Shown here piece after piece: positions 51,067 to 60,680 of a DNA stretch of 64,000 nt. A program made the position numbers and the translations under genes. The first letter of the stretch is position 1. Each line of letters starts with the position of its first letter. Source of the stretch: Emcibacter nanhaiensis (GTDB lineage Bacteria; Pseudomonadota; Alphaproteobacteria; Sphingomonadales; Emcibacteraceae). The notes under the pieces were generated by a model. The model was not told the origin of the DNA. It saw only the letters and a program-made list of their open reading frames with translations, and did not search any database. The stretch covers positions 124,001 to 188,000 of the forward strand of contig NZ_VFIY01000018.1 in assembly GCF_006385175.1 (NCBI RefSeq), written 5' to 3'.

Positions 51067-52387
51067 TGACGGCTTTCAGTCGGTAGAAATAAAAAATGGT
51101 AAATATCAGAATTAAATGAGGTTTGACGGAGAACCATTGATCTCCGCTTGTCGAAATATAAAAGAAGAAAATCAAAAACAGAGATAAAAGTTCAGGCTGG
51201 GATTTCCTGATCGTCCAGGCAAGATAAGCGAAGTAAAGGAAACTGCTTATCGTTATCAGAGCCCCAGCCAGGCCGTTGGAAAGTAAAAGCGAAAAGAACA
51301 GATTGTGCGGATACCCCTGTGTATCGGGCTGCAGATTATTTTCCCGCAAGCTTTTATAATAAGAAAAACCGTCGCCAAAGGCTTTTTCAAACAGGCTGAA
51401 ATCGTCAAATATTTCTATAGCCATTGCCCAGCGTTTTGTTCTTGCCTCTGTCGGAGAGGAACTCCCCGATTGTCTGTCCATGAGTTTCCAAAGGGTATTT
51501 ATTCGATACTCGATTTTTTCAAAGGTACCACTATCCGCCTCCAGCACCTTGGGCGCTACGGCAATCACACCGGGGCTTAGGATAACTCCAACTAACAACA
51601 GATAGAGTAACTTCCTCGAGACCCTCGCCCCAAAAAATTCAGATGCCGCTTTGGCAGACGAGTAAAAAAAACGCCACATAACAAATAAAAGGATTAAAGC
51701 CAGAACAACTATCGCTCGCCTGGAGCCGCTGAGTGCGATATTGATCAGAAGTATCGGAGACACGACTGAACAGAGCAGGAGTGGCAGGAAACGCTTCTCT
51801 TCGATTATCACTTTTATGCAGTAGACCAGCGCACAAATAAGGGACAGAGCATAAAAATTGTAATCATTTACCAGGGACGTCCCGATTGGATAAACCGAAC
51901 CTGCAAAATATCGTTCTATCAGAACACCTTTGCTGAACATGTAAAGCTTGTGAAGGCCGGCTATCCCGACCAGACCAGCAAAAACGATCATTAGATATTG
52001 AAACCGGGAATAAAAAGAACTTAGAGCCTCTTCTGAACTTACCCAGAATAGGGATATCGCAAATAACAAGGTCAGACTGACCAGGTTTATTAGATTATTG
52101 GATTCCCGAGCTCCCAACGCCCCTTCACTAACGACCAAGGCGTAAAAAAAGGACGCGACAATTAATAGATAAAACGAGAGAAACGGGGTGCTTCTTTTCC
52201 CGAAAAAAGATTTCCCCGGCTGAACCAGCAAGGCAAAAAAGGTCAAGGCAAGGCAAAGCAATACAAGGAAGCTGAACAGCGGGAAACCATAGGGGAAAGC
52301 CATACCAACGAATGCGGTGACATTTGTCAACGCTATCAGAAAAAGCGCTGTTTCATGCAACGACCAGTTGACAGTCATCCTCGGCAT
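51032..52387 (-). CDS. O-antigen polymerase/ligase family membrane protein (Wzy/WaaL-like)
   Basis: A 451-residue integral membrane protein with about eleven hydrophobic segments and one large periplasmic loop (about residues 275-370) containing 'GYPHNLFFSLLLSNGLAG'. The H-N pair in this loop is typical of the Wzy_C/O-antigen ligase family. It would either polymerise lipid-linked repeats (Wzy) or ligate the polymer to lipid A-core (WaaL). Its location inside the repeat-unit operon favours Wzy. Confidence 0.85.
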   Translation of the reverse strand: MPRMTVNWSLHETALFLIALTNVTAFVGMAFPYGFPLFSFLVLLCLALTFFALLVQPGKSFFGKRSTPFLSFYLLIVASFFYALVVSEGALGARESNNLINLVSLTLLFAISLFWVSSEEALSSFYSRFQYLMIVFAGLVGIAGLHKLYMFSKGVLIERYFAGSVYPIGTSLVNDYNFYALSLICALVYCIKVIIEEKRFLPLLLCSVVSPILLINIALSGSRRAIVVLALILLFVMWRFFYSSAKAASEFFGARVSRKLLYLLLVGVILSPGVIAVAPKVLEADSGTFEKIEYRINTLWKLMDRQSGSSSPTEARTKRWAMAIEIFDDFSLFEKAFGDGFSYYKSLRENNLQPDTQGYPHNLFFSLLLSNGLAGALITISSFLYFAYLAWTIRKSQPELLSLFLIFFFYISTSGDQWFSVKPHLILIFTIFYFYRLKAVNEKPAHLVNQF

Positions 52388-53512
52388 TTATCCCGCCAGC
52401 ATTTTCTTTATCTTGTCCTTGAACTTGAAAAACTTATCCTGGGTCTTGTACTCATGATTGTCTTTTCCCGGCTCATTGAGAAGTGACTCAAACTCATTCA
52501 TTGAAAAACCCAGTTTTTTTGCCACGAACTCCTTATCCTCCTGCAGTGCAACAGGATCGTATAGGGGCACTTCCATTTCCTTGAGCGCCTGATCGCGACT
52601 AATCTGACCGGACAAGATCAGACTTGAAAGATGGGCCCGCCGTTTATCATAGCCAAATTTATGAGGCAAATAATGGGCCTGGAAAAACTTGGTAAACCGG
52701 GACTCATGATGCTTTTCTCCGTAGTTCCGCCAATTGAGTTTCTCTTCAATCAGGGCGACAGCCGCGTCCCGCCGATAATCCATCCAATCGAGGGGACGGA
52801 ACTTTTTCAGGCCGAAAATATACGGGAAGTATATATAATACTCAAAAAATGAGATTGTGGGATAGGTCTTGAGTTTTCTTTTCCCAAACTTCTTGTGAAT
52901 ATCCAGCAGGTTGGTCAAGTCCAGGGCATTATAGCCCCAGGAACTAGGCAGGATGGCCTCGGTGGCTTTGTTACTTCCCCCGAGGAAATATTTGATCCCA
53001 TGTTTTTTTGCGGTCCGGTACAGTGTAGCTGTGAAAACATGGTCTTGAGGTACGTCCTGATTGGCTACACCGGATTTCAGATAAGCATACTGCAGATCCT
53101 TCATTTCCGGCCAATCCACCACATAGGTGTAAAGGTCAATGTCCAGCTTCTTTACAATGTTTTCGATATTCTGGACAGCCAGTTCCGAATTCCAGCCCGC
53201 ATCGACATGCACTGCCAAAGGACGCAGACCCAAAACTTCCTTGACCTGATATGCAAGGTAGCTGCTGTCAACGCCTCCACTCAAGCCAATCAAACAATCA
53301 TATTCTTTATTTTTTCCCCAGTCCTTGATTTCCTTGACCATGGCGGACAGCCTTCTCTGCCCTTCCTCATTCCCAGGAAACCAGTTGGGTATCACCTCTT
53401 CGTCAAAGTAGGTACAGTGACTGCAAACCCCTTCTTCATTAAATGCGATGTCTGGATCGCTGGTGTCCATTATACATCTGGTACAAATCTGGTAGTCTGT
53501 CGATGGAGTCAT
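52388..53512 (-). CDS. N-acetyl sugar amidotransferase (WbpG/PseA-like)
   Basis: A 374-residue ATP-pyrophosphatase-type enzyme. The PP-loop is 'GLSGGVDSSYLAY' (about residues 76-88). Cysteine pairs 'CTRCIMD' (N-terminal) and 'CSHC' may bind metal. In Pseudomonas aeruginosa the homologue WbpG, with the HisH2/HisF2 pair, converts an acetamido group of a nucleotide sugar to an acetamidino group, using ammonia from glutamine. The same three genes are adjacent here (hisF-like then hisH-like upstream), so the same reaction is very likely. Confidence 0.9.
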   Translation of the reverse strand: MTPSTDYQICTRCIMDTSDPDIAFNEEGVCSHCTYFDEEVIPNWFPGNEEGQRRLSAMVKEIKDWGKNKEYDCLIGLSGGVDSSYLAYQVKEVLGLRPLAVHVDAGWNSELAVQNIENIVKKLDIDLYTYVVDWPEMKDLQYAYLKSGVANQDVPQDHVFTATLYRTAKKHGIKYFLGGSNKATEAILPSSWGYNALDLTNLLDIHKKFGKRKLKTYPTISFFEYYIYFPYIFGLKKFRPLDWMDYRRDAAVALIEEKLNWRNYGEKHHESRFTKFFQAHYLPHKFGYDKRRAHLSSLILSGQISRDQALKEMEVPLYDPVALQEDKEFVAKKLGFSMNEFESLLNEPGKDNHEYKTQDKFFKFKDKIKKMLAG

Positions 53513-53542
53513 AATTCCGATCCTGGGGTCTTGTAATCAAAT

Positions 53543-54307
53543 TCAATTATTGCCGAACAACCTATCCAGTTCTTTTATATCGGGATAAGTAATTAATACA
53601 GCGCGATGTTTACCAACAAAGACAAAAAAACTTCCCGCGGCAACTGCTGAAGCCCCGGCATCCACTGCCTCGCGGAAATGCTGCAGCTCCCCGGCGCCCC
53701 CACAAGCGACAACGGGGATATTAACCGCATTGCTAATTTTTTCGATAAGTTCAAGATCGTAACCTTTACCGGTTCCATCCCGATCTATGGAATTAATAAC
53801 CAGTTCACCAGCACCAGCTGCTTCTGCTTGTTTTGCATATTCCACTGGATCCAGCGACAAGTTTTTCTTCCCGCGTCGCCCATACACAGAATATTTTCCG
53901 AAGAAATTCCTGGCAACATCCATAGTCACTACAATACTTTGGGCCCCATATATTTTCGAGGCTTCGCTAACCAGTTCGAGGTTTTCCAGTACCGAAGAAT
54001 TCAACGACACTTTTTCGACGCCGATCTTAAATATGGCGCGTATTTGATCCAGATTGGAAATCCCCCCCGCATAACAAAGCGGCATGAAACATTCGGAAGC
54101 CACTTCTTTTATAAAATCAATATCGGGCCCTCGCCCCTCTTCTGAAGCATAAATATCCGCTATCAGAATCTCATCGACTTCCTTTTCATTGAATATTTTA
54201 ACCGCGTTGATTGGATCGCCGACATATTTGGGCTTTTTAAAGTTGACGGTCTTTACAAGTCCGCCTTCTCCAAGAAGCAAAGTAGGAATTACTCTCACAC
54301 TTAGCAA
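53543..54307 (-). CDS. HisF-like synthase subunit of the sugar amidination complex
   Basis: A 254-residue TIM barrel related to the cyclase subunit of imidazole glycerol phosphate synthase. The second catalytic aspartate is conserved ('IVVTMDVAR'), and the phosphate-binding ends 'SIDRDGTGKGYD' and 'VVACGGAGELQHF' are present. The first catalytic aspartate of histidine-pathway HisF (D11 in CLDV) is leucine here ('RVIPTLLLGEGG'). That argues against the histidine reaction and for the polysaccharide paralogue HisF2, which passes ammonia to the WbpG-like enzyme. Confidence 0.88.
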   Translation of the reverse strand: MLSVRVIPTLLLGEGGLVKTVNFKKPKYVGDPINAVKIFNEKEVDEILIADIYASEEGRGPDIDFIKEVASECFMPLCYAGGISNLDQIRAIFKIGVEKVSLNSSVLENLELVSEASKIYGAQSIVVTMDVARNFFGKYSVYGRRGKKNLSLDPVEYAKQAEAAGAGELVINSIDRDGTGKGYDLELIEKISNAVNIPVVACGGAGELQHFREAVDAGASAVAAGSFFVFVGKHRAVLITYPDIKELDRLFGNN

Positions 54308-54310
54308 ATC

Positions 54311-54931
54311 TTACATCCCCACAAAATTTTGGAACAACTGGAAACCATATCTGTGGCTTTTTTCCGGATGGAACTGAACCCCAAAAATATTTTCTTTCCG
54401 AATAGCTGAAGAAAATTCATATCCATAATTTGTCTTGGCCCCCACATTCTCAGGAGAGTTGCATATTACATGAAAGGAATGGCAAAAATAAAATTTTGTA
54501 TTTTCACTGTCAAATCCCTCAAATAAAGGGTTATTTTCTTCCGGAACGACTTTATTCCAGCCCATATGGGGGATTTTCAGGGAACGATATTTATCCTCCT
54601 CGAACCTGAATTTCCTGGTTTCAGCGTCAATCCACCCCAGTCCCGGAAGAATTCCTTCTTCACTCCCCTTTGTCAGAAGCTGCATCCCGACACAAATAGC
54701 TAGAAAAGGTATCTTATCGGTCAGAGCTTTCTTTTCCAGGCAATCCCTTAGACCGGAAGATTCCAGTTTCTCCGCACAGTGATCAAACTTTCCCACCCCG
54801 GGAAGTATTATTTTTTCCGCAGCCAGTATTTCATCCCTACTACTCGTAATGATACTGTCTGCACCAATTCTTTTAAGCATGTTTTTTACTGAGCCGAGAT
54901 TGCCCACATCGTAATCAACTATCGTAATCAT
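54311..54931 (-). CDS. HisH-like glutamine amidotransferase subunit
   Basis: A 206-residue class I glutaminase. The catalytic cysteine is C80 in 'LAICVGMQLL', and the His-Glu pair is in 'GVQFHPEKSH' near residue 190. 'ILPGVGKFDHC' lines the oxyanion region. Three bases separate its stop from the hisF-like start. It releases ammonia that is channelled to the amidotransferase. Its use in histidine synthesis is unlikely, given the altered partner. Confidence 0.9.
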   Translation of the reverse strand: MITIVDYDVGNLGSVKNMLKRIGADSIITSSRDEILAAEKIILPGVGKFDHCAEKLESSGLRDCLEKKALTDKIPFLAICVGMQLLTKGSEEGILPGLGWIDAETRKFRFEEDKYRSLKIPHMGWNKVVPEENNPLFEGFDSENTKFYFCHSFHVICNSPENVGAKTNYGYEFSSAIRKENIFGVQFHPEKSHRYGFQLFQNFVGM

Positions 54932-55063
54932 TCACACACCCAATAATATACCCAAAGAGTTCTTCGCTCCTCGAATTGCAGAATTCCACTATAAGCATCG
55001 CACATGCTTTCCTGTTTCGCGGGAGAAATGTTGCAGCCATGGACAAGTCAGAAGCGCCATCAG

Positions 55064-56446
55064 TTAACTTATACACTCCTGATATATTTTCTTATCAATT
55101 TCCTCATTAAAACTGGAATTGTGCCATAATAACGTAAAATTGCCCCTAAACATCCTGCACAGCCTTCTCAACTCCTGAATGCAGGAAATCGCATCCCTGC
55201 CCTGCAAATTCATACAGTTTTTGTCCAGCACACAATGTTCCATGACAATCAAGGGGCGCTCTTTCAGGGATAGCTTCCGTCTGGCCACAACATCATAGAA
55301 ATTATAGTCATAACAGGTCCCGCTCCTGAAGCCCGCATGATCGGAATAGGAAAGAGAGGAGTCTATCGTAATTCCAACATCTTCCAGGATGGCCGCAGTA
55401 TCAGGGGTTTTCCAACGCAAATAATGCTGCCGGCTTTGCGTAACAGTTTCCGGAATTTTTTCCCTTTCAAGAGCCCGTTGCAGGTTTGTCACATCCTTCA
55501 ACATTTTGTCCCGATTTAGAAAAGTCAGATATCCAGGGTGGAGCCCAAGAATATGACCGCGACGATATACTTCTTTGACAAGATTGCGGATACCCGGCTC
55601 GTCCAGTTTATAACAACCGTCATACTGTGGGTCCGTTGGGTTGGAGAGAAAATAAAAGGTAACTCTATTGCCAATCCCTTCATTCACATCCATTATCCAG
55701 AGCAAATCCCGATATAACGGATCGAACCGCAAAACATTGAACTTGAACGCAATATAGTTCAGAATCGTGCCAGGTATGAGTTGTGGTTTTTTCCTCACGA
55801 CCAGATGTCCGGCCAACCGTTTAAGCATCCCCGGCAGACTCTTGTTTATACGGTGATAGGGAACATCAACATCCGCACTGACAATTGTCTTAAATTCTCT
55901 TGGACGACGCGCCGTATCTGGCCAAAGCTGGCGGATACACGACCAGAGTATTTCAAGATATTCATTGACAATCGGTCTGAGCAAAAACCCTTCCTGTCTG
56001 GCGATCGATGTTTCCGACGAAAAACGGCCATGCTGATCAGTAACGCTCGTCACTGCCTCCTCATACCGAGAGAGCATAAAAAAAGCAGACCCAAAGATAT
56101 CGATACTGATTTTTATGCCACTGTCGGAGATTGTCAGTTCAGGACGTCCGAATATAACCGGGACGTCAGGCGCTGACAGCAGAATCTCCATCTTTGCTGA
56201 TCGACTATCCCAACAGGAAAGAGGCCGTGTCGGAAGTGTCTCAGGAGACAGCCAGTCAGTCTCCGCCCTTTGGAAGAAATCTGCGGGCAGTTCGATCGAC
56301 TTGCCTTCATGTTCGACCAGATAATATGGGTTGTCCCACGTTTCTATTTCGAACTCGAGCCCCAGAAACTCCCCAATCAGCTCTTCAATAATATATCGCG
56401 ATTCATCCATACAGAAGGGAGGAATGTATATATTGAAGGCAGGCAT
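55064..56446 (-). CDS. polysaccharide deacetylase-family protein (DUF7033-like N-terminus)
   Basis: A 460-residue protein with an N-terminal ~130-residue region seen in large locus-associated deacetylases, then a NodB-like domain: 'TIVSADVDVPYHR' (catalytic/metal Asp), 'GHILGLHPGYLTF' (metal His), and later 'IDSSLSYSDHAGFRSGTCYDYNFYD' and 'VMEHCVLDKN'. It probably removes N-acetyl groups from the polymer or an intermediate. Its start is one base after the stop of the FemAB-like gene. The 132 bases downstream to the hisH-like gene hold nothing recognisable. Confidence 0.82.
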   Translation of the reverse strand: MPAFNIYIPPFCMDESRYIIEELIGEFLGLEFEIETWDNPYYLVEHEGKSIELPADFFQRAETDWLSPETLPTRPLSCWDSRSAKMEILLSAPDVPVIFGRPELTISDSGIKISIDIFGSAFFMLSRYEEAVTSVTDQHGRFSSETSIARQEGFLLRPIVNEYLEILWSCIRQLWPDTARRPREFKTIVSADVDVPYHRINKSLPGMLKRLAGHLVVRKKPQLIPGTILNYIAFKFNVLRFDPLYRDLLWIMDVNEGIGNRVTFYFLSNPTDPQYDGCYKLDEPGIRNLVKEVYRRGHILGLHPGYLTFLNRDKMLKDVTNLQRALEREKIPETVTQSRQHYLRWKTPDTAAILEDVGITIDSSLSYSDHAGFRSGTCYDYNFYDVVARRKLSLKERPLIVMEHCVLDKNCMNLQGRDAISCIQELRRLCRMFRGNFTLLWHNSSFNEEIDKKIYQECIS

Positions 56447-57415
56447 CTACCTATGTCCTTTCGTCAACAGAGCCTTCAGCGCATCTTTGAAACGCAATAA
56501 ACGAGAATTATATTTCGTAATATAGAAATAGGGCTTTTGCTGACCGCCACAATCTCGCCTGACACGCTCCACGTTTGTTAACATACTTCCTTCAAAATCA
56601 AAATTATCCAATCCCAATTCATTGGCCGTATACTGGATAGCTTTCCAGATCAACAGTATCCCGGCGCCACTGTTCCTCAAGTCCGGGTCTTCCCCCACCA
56701 TATGCACATAACTGGAGGAGTCATCCCAAGTTAAATACAATGCAGAGTGAATGCGACCTTCCTCATCCCTTGCATAGAAAATTTTCCTCGCATTGTTTTC
56801 TGATAAGATACGGTCATGTCTTCTTATAAATTCGCGACTGTAGGGGGCGGACAATCCCTGACGTTTAAAAGTAAGCATATTGATATCGTAAAACTCATCA
56901 ATATCCAGGTCCATACTGACGCTAACCAGCTTGTCAGCCTTTCTTATTTTATTTCGATAGCTGGATTCAAAGTCGGCAAAAACTTTCTCCAGGTCTGAAA
57001 GGCCTTCGATCACATAGGTGTAGCGGGTCGTCTGACTAAATCCCCGCCAATATAGTGCCAGCCAGTTCGTGCAGGAACTGTTCCATGCCTGGCTATAGTA
57101 ATCGAATTTCGGCAACTGGTCATACAACTCGCCAATCAACGAGTTCTCATGTCCGATTTTCTTGGAGTATTTGGCATCCGTTTGCCTTATCCACGGCCCC
57201 AAACACTGGGTAAGCTTAGGTTGCCGAATAACCACTATGCCCAGTTTCCGCGTCAAAATGTAGGGGAGCGCAGCCACAATGGCGTCTTTTTTTTCTACCA
57301 GGGAAACATCCCAGTTATTCTCGCCGCACACACTGTCAAGCCACCAGTCCCTGTTAAACAATGGGATCGTCTTCTCCTGCCGGCATAGCTCACGATATTT
57401 TTTCTTGGCATCCAT
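56447..57415 (-). CDS. FemAB/GNAT-like acyltransferase
   Basis: A 322-residue protein of the double-GNAT (FemAB-like, GNAT_6) type: 'IPLFNRDWWLDSVCG' at the N-terminus, 'FESSYRNKIRKA' in the middle, and 'IHSALYLTWDDSSSYVHMVGEDPDLRNSGAGILLIWKAI' in the second lobe. Such proteins in polysaccharide loci transfer acyl or aminoacyl groups to amino sugars. Substrate unknown. Confidence 0.8.
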   Translation of the reverse strand: MDAKKKYRELCRQEKTIPLFNRDWWLDSVCGENNWDVSLVEKKDAIVAALPYILTRKLGIVVIRQPKLTQCLGPWIRQTDAKYSKKIGHENSLIGELYDQLPKFDYYSQAWNSSCTNWLALYWRGFSQTTRYTYVIEGLSDLEKVFADFESSYRNKIRKADKLVSVSMDLDIDEFYDINMLTFKRQGLSAPYSREFIRRHDRILSENNARKIFYARDEEGRIHSALYLTWDDSSSYVHMVGEDPDLRNSGAGILLIWKAIQYTANELGLDNFDFEGSMLTNVERVRRDCGGQQKPYFYITKYNSRLLRFKDALKALLTKGHR

Positions 57416-57427
57416 ACGGTAAAATTA

Positions 57428-57997
57428 TCAAACCTCGTTCTCAAATAATATTGCTTTATGGAATTTAAGCCCCATGACAATCAATATCCGGTTTTCCACG
57501 ACTTTCTCAAAACCTGCTCTTTCAATACCTGAAATGGAAGCCAGGTTCTTTTTATTGACGTTAATAAAAATATTGAAATCCCTGTTCAGGTCAGAGCATA
57601 TTCTGCAGAGCACGGCGGGATACACTTTTTTCCCCCTTGCGGCAGGAGCAGTTTCACAATAGTGAATATAAGCCTCGCCTTCTGCCAGAGCATGTGACAA
57701 AGACCAGTGAAGCTTTATGTCCCCCTTGCGGACGACCACCCAACTTCTGTGTACACACTGGTCTCCCAGAAACGCCAGATATCCAATATCTCCGGCCTCA
57801 AGAAATTCCTGGAATTTTGCAATCTGGTCATCAGTCTGAAAAGCTTTAAGGGTACCCAGATTCTCAGGCGTAGCCAGTTCTATACGAGCTTCGGAATGAA
57901 TATCTCGCGGTACCTTATGTCTGTAGAGGTACAAAATCTCATGGGCGTAAAGCCTGGAGACAAGATACCTGATAATCTTTTTCAGTTTTTTCTTCAA
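57428..57997 (-). CDS. GNAT family acetyltransferase-like protein
   Basis: A 189-residue protein whose C-terminal ~110 residues show the GNAT pattern. 'AYIHYCETAPAARGKKVYPAVLCRIC' carries the acyl-CoA pyrophosphate loop (RGKKVY in place of Q/R-x-x-G-x-G/A), followed by 'NVNKKNLASISGIERAGF'. The basic N-terminus ('MKKKLKKIIRYLVSRLY') may contact membrane. It lies 12 bases upstream of the FemAB-like gene, and the pair may decorate the same sugar. Confidence 0.8.
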   Translation of the reverse strand: MKKKLKKIIRYLVSRLYAHEILYLYRHKVPRDIHSEARIELATPENLGTLKAFQTDDQIAKFQEFLEAGDIGYLAFLGDQCVHRSWVVVRKGDIKLHWSLSHALAEGEAYIHYCETAPAARGKKVYPAVLCRICSDLNRDFNIFINVNKKNLASISGIERAGFEKVVENRILIVMGLKFHKAILFENEV

Positions 57998-58082
57998 ATC
58001 TAAGCTGTTCGCTCTTTGGATGACAGTGGTTCCTTAAAGGCCGCCGATCGGACATCAATGACCGGCCCGATACAGGACCGCC

Positions 58083-59402
58083 TCAAGCTTTCCCGTATGC
58101 CAACTCGTGCAAAAGAGTGAAATTTTTCATTGTCAGTTCTTTCACGAGAGGAATTCTTTTTTCCAGTCCTTCCGCAATCTCCCCCCTGTTTTCCAGCACT
58201 TTTGAAACCGTCTCCTTCAATTGATCGGCATTGGTCGGGTCGACGACAAAATCCTCAACATCATAGATTCTGGCAAACCCTTTAAGTTTATGTGCCTTGG
58301 GTTCATGACCATAGTCAATGATGACGGAGGGTATCCCCTGCGAAAGCCCCTGTACCGCTCCGTGAATACGACCACTTACCAATATATCGAAATGCGAAAT
58401 GATGGCTTTACTCTGGGCCGCTGTATAAAGCCCCTTCAGAGTAAACAAACGATCTTCAGGATACTTATTGCCTATAATCTCCATCAATCTGGCAATCAAT
58501 TTGTGGTCATTTGCCGGCTGCAATCTCATCTCGTCATCTGTGCCATTCTGATGTGACATCAAACAGACATCGACATTCTTTTCCTCTATCAGATAACGTA
58601 CTAATTCGACAAACGACGAATACTCCACGTCTTCCCTCGGCCACCTGTTATAGGGCCCTACCGGCATATTCCAGCCACAAAGGATCAGCCCCACAAGAGG
58701 CCTTTGCCTTACCTGGTTGAGGCCTTCCGTTTCAAGGATCTGCACCATATTTTCGTCCGGTTCCTTGCGAAACAAAACGGACGGGCAGGCTGTAGAATAA
58801 ATATGCTCCCCTGTGATCCCCATATCGGCCAACAACTCCGTCGAGACGGCCTCGCGATTGGTCAGCAGATCAACATTCCTCAAAATATATTTAGCAATAA
58901 TTTTACGCCAAGCTGACTTGAACGGACCGGGAGAGCCGATAATCATGGCGATCTTCTTTTTCATCACCATTGCAAACCAGAGTCGCGCATTCGCTTCAAG
59001 GAATGCACGGTAATGGGCGTTATCGCCATAGACATCGCCACTGAAATCAATAACCAGGTCAGCGTCTTTAATTTCCCGAAGAAGCAGGCTGCTCTGAAGC
59101 AGTCCGTCCAGCTTCAACCCCACACAGGAGAAAACCTTCCAGAGGCTTACTTTAAAAATATCAGCGATTGTGCGCAGCCCGGTAGTAAATTTATACCTGA
59201 AAAACCTCTTATCCCGGAGGGACACAATATTCCATTTCCGACAATAATCATCAGACATCTGTATTGATGTTCTGATCTCGGCGCCGGGAAAAGTATTCTG
59301 AAGTTCCTCGATGAGTGGCTCCATAATGATATAATTGCCCAGATTATGAAATTCCATGCCTCCTATTGCAGTAGACGTAAGACCGACAATCAATATTTTC
59401 AT
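58083..59402 (-). CDS. polysaccharide pyruvyl transferase family protein
   Basis: A 439-residue GT-B-like pyruvyltransferase. N-terminal 'IGGMEFHNLGNYIIMEPLIEEL', central 'DLVIDFSGDVYGDN' and 'AMIIGSPGPFKSAW', and C-terminal 'ILVSGRIHGAVQGLSQGIPSVIIDYGHEPK' with the conserved RIH motif. It adds a pyruvate ketal, or a related group, from phosphoenolpyruvate to a sugar, giving the polymer an acidic group. It sits directly downstream of the flippase gene (12-base gap). Confidence 0.88.
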   Translation of the reverse strand: MKILIVGLTSTAIGGMEFHNLGNYIIMEPLIEELQNTFPGAEIRTSIQMSDDYCRKWNIVSLRDKRFFRYKFTTGLRTIADIFKVSLWKVFSCVGLKLDGLLQSSLLLREIKDADLVIDFSGDVYGDNAHYRAFLEANARLWFAMVMKKKIAMIIGSPGPFKSAWRKIIAKYILRNVDLLTNREAVSTELLADMGITGEHIYSTACPSVLFRKEPDENMVQILETEGLNQVRQRPLVGLILCGWNMPVGPYNRWPREDVEYSSFVELVRYLIEEKNVDVCLMSHQNGTDDEMRLQPANDHKLIARLMEIIGNKYPEDRLFTLKGLYTAAQSKAIISHFDILVSGRIHGAVQGLSQGIPSVIIDYGHEPKAHKLKGFARIYDVEDFVVDPTNADQLKETVSKVLENRGEIAEGLEKRIPLVKELTMKNFTLLHELAYGKA

Positions 59403-59414
59403 TCTACCAAACCC

Positions 59415-60680
59415 TTAAATATATGACCTGGTAACCAACCAGATCAGACAAAGCAAAACTACATAGTGAAACGACAGGACAAGACTGTACACATGTAAAA
59501 AGAACTCAAAGTCCCAACTCAGTAGAGACGATGAATAGATCAGCAGCACAGAAATAGCCAGCAATGCCAGTTGCCAGACTAGGGACGCCAGCTGCTTTTC
59601 AAATGTGGGTAATATCAAGATCATCGAAGATGCTACAAAGCGGATTGCAAAAAGAGGAATTAAATGCCTGGCGTAAACACCGGCAATCCTCCAGTTCTCG
59701 CCAAAAACCAGAGCAAAGGCATCCTCCACGACAAACCACAACACCAAAAACGCCGGAATAGAAATGATACAGAGCTTCACAAACGTCGAGTTGAATGTCT
59801 TGACGGCCTTTCCGGTTGCCTTTTTCTCCTCCACCGCTTCCCGGCAGAACACCTGCCCAACCGCAGTCCCGACCAGAACGGTGGGCATTCCAAGGATGCG
59901 CTGGGAAATCGAATACAGCCCCAGTGTGGATACCGAAAAGAATGTTGAGATCAGGATATTCACGACATTGCTCGACAGGCTATTCGCCAGGGTCGCCCAG
60001 ATCGTGAATTTGGGGAAGTCCCGGTATCTGTAGGCCAGTTGTTTTATCCGGAGCCAAGAGACGGTTTCCCGGAGATTGAGCTTCAAAGGAAGCCGGAACA
60101 ACAATTTGATGTTGGCGCCGATATTGGCCGTTAACTGGCCAGTGATCAGTCCCAGGGCCCCAAACGAGAATAGCCCCATCGAAATCTGCACGACAGCAAC
60201 CAGCAGGGACTTGAATATGTTTGCGTTCGCGGTATTTTTGAAGGTTTTCTTGCGCGTATTGATATAATTTAAGATATTGAACAGCCCGGTAAAAAACACA
60301 GAAACCGGGATGAAATAGAGAAAATTCCTGATCTCAGCATGGCCCAGGGCTTCGCTTATCTCCGCGCCCAGAAAAACCACGACAGCCAGTAAAACCAGGG
60401 ACACAAAAACCGCAATGATGATACCCAGGCTCGCCACATTGATGGCGTCCTCATCAGTTTCCGCCAGCATGACAGCAGTATCGTACCTGCCGTTGGACAC
60501 GGCCCCGAAAATTGTCGCCAGCGACACATACAGCGCCAGAATTCCGTAGTCCCCGGGCGCATAAAGCCGGGTCAGGATGGGGGAAACAGCAATCGGCACA
60601 GCCTGAGCTATTGTCGTTCCAGTCATCAGAGTGAGAACATGCCTGGTAAATTCACTCCTGGACCGAACAAAATTCAGCAC
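59415..60680 (-). CDS. Wzx-type oligosaccharide flippase
   Basis: A 421-residue membrane protein with about twelve helices, of the MOP superfamily: 'LMTGTTIAQAVPIAVSPILTRLYAPGDYGILALYVSLATIFG' is the usual start, and 'FFSVSTLGLYSISQRILGMPTVLVGTAVGQVF' a conserved inner motif. It moves the lipid-linked repeat unit across the inner membrane. It starts at GTG (60678-60680), with an AAGGA site upstream, and overlaps the aminotransferase gene by seven bases. Confidence 0.92.
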   Translation of the reverse strand: MLNFVRSRSEFTRHVLTLMTGTTIAQAVPIAVSPILTRLYAPGDYGILALYVSLATIFGAVSNGRYDTAVMLAETDEDAINVASLGIIIAVFVSLVLLAVVVFLGAEISEALGHAEIRNFLYFIPVSVFFTGLFNILNYINTRKKTFKNTANANIFKSLLVAVVQISMGLFSFGALGLITGQLTANIGANIKLLFRLPLKLNLRETVSWLRIKQLAYRYRDFPKFTIWATLANSLSSNVVNILISTFFSVSTLGLYSISQRILGMPTVLVGTAVGQVFCREAVEEKKATGKAVKTFNSTFVKLCIISIPAFLVLWFVVEDAFALVFGENWRIAGVYARHLIPLFAIRFVASSMILILPTFEKQLASLVWQLALLAISVLLIYSSSLLSWDFEFFLHVYSLVLSFHYVVLLCLIWLVTRSYI

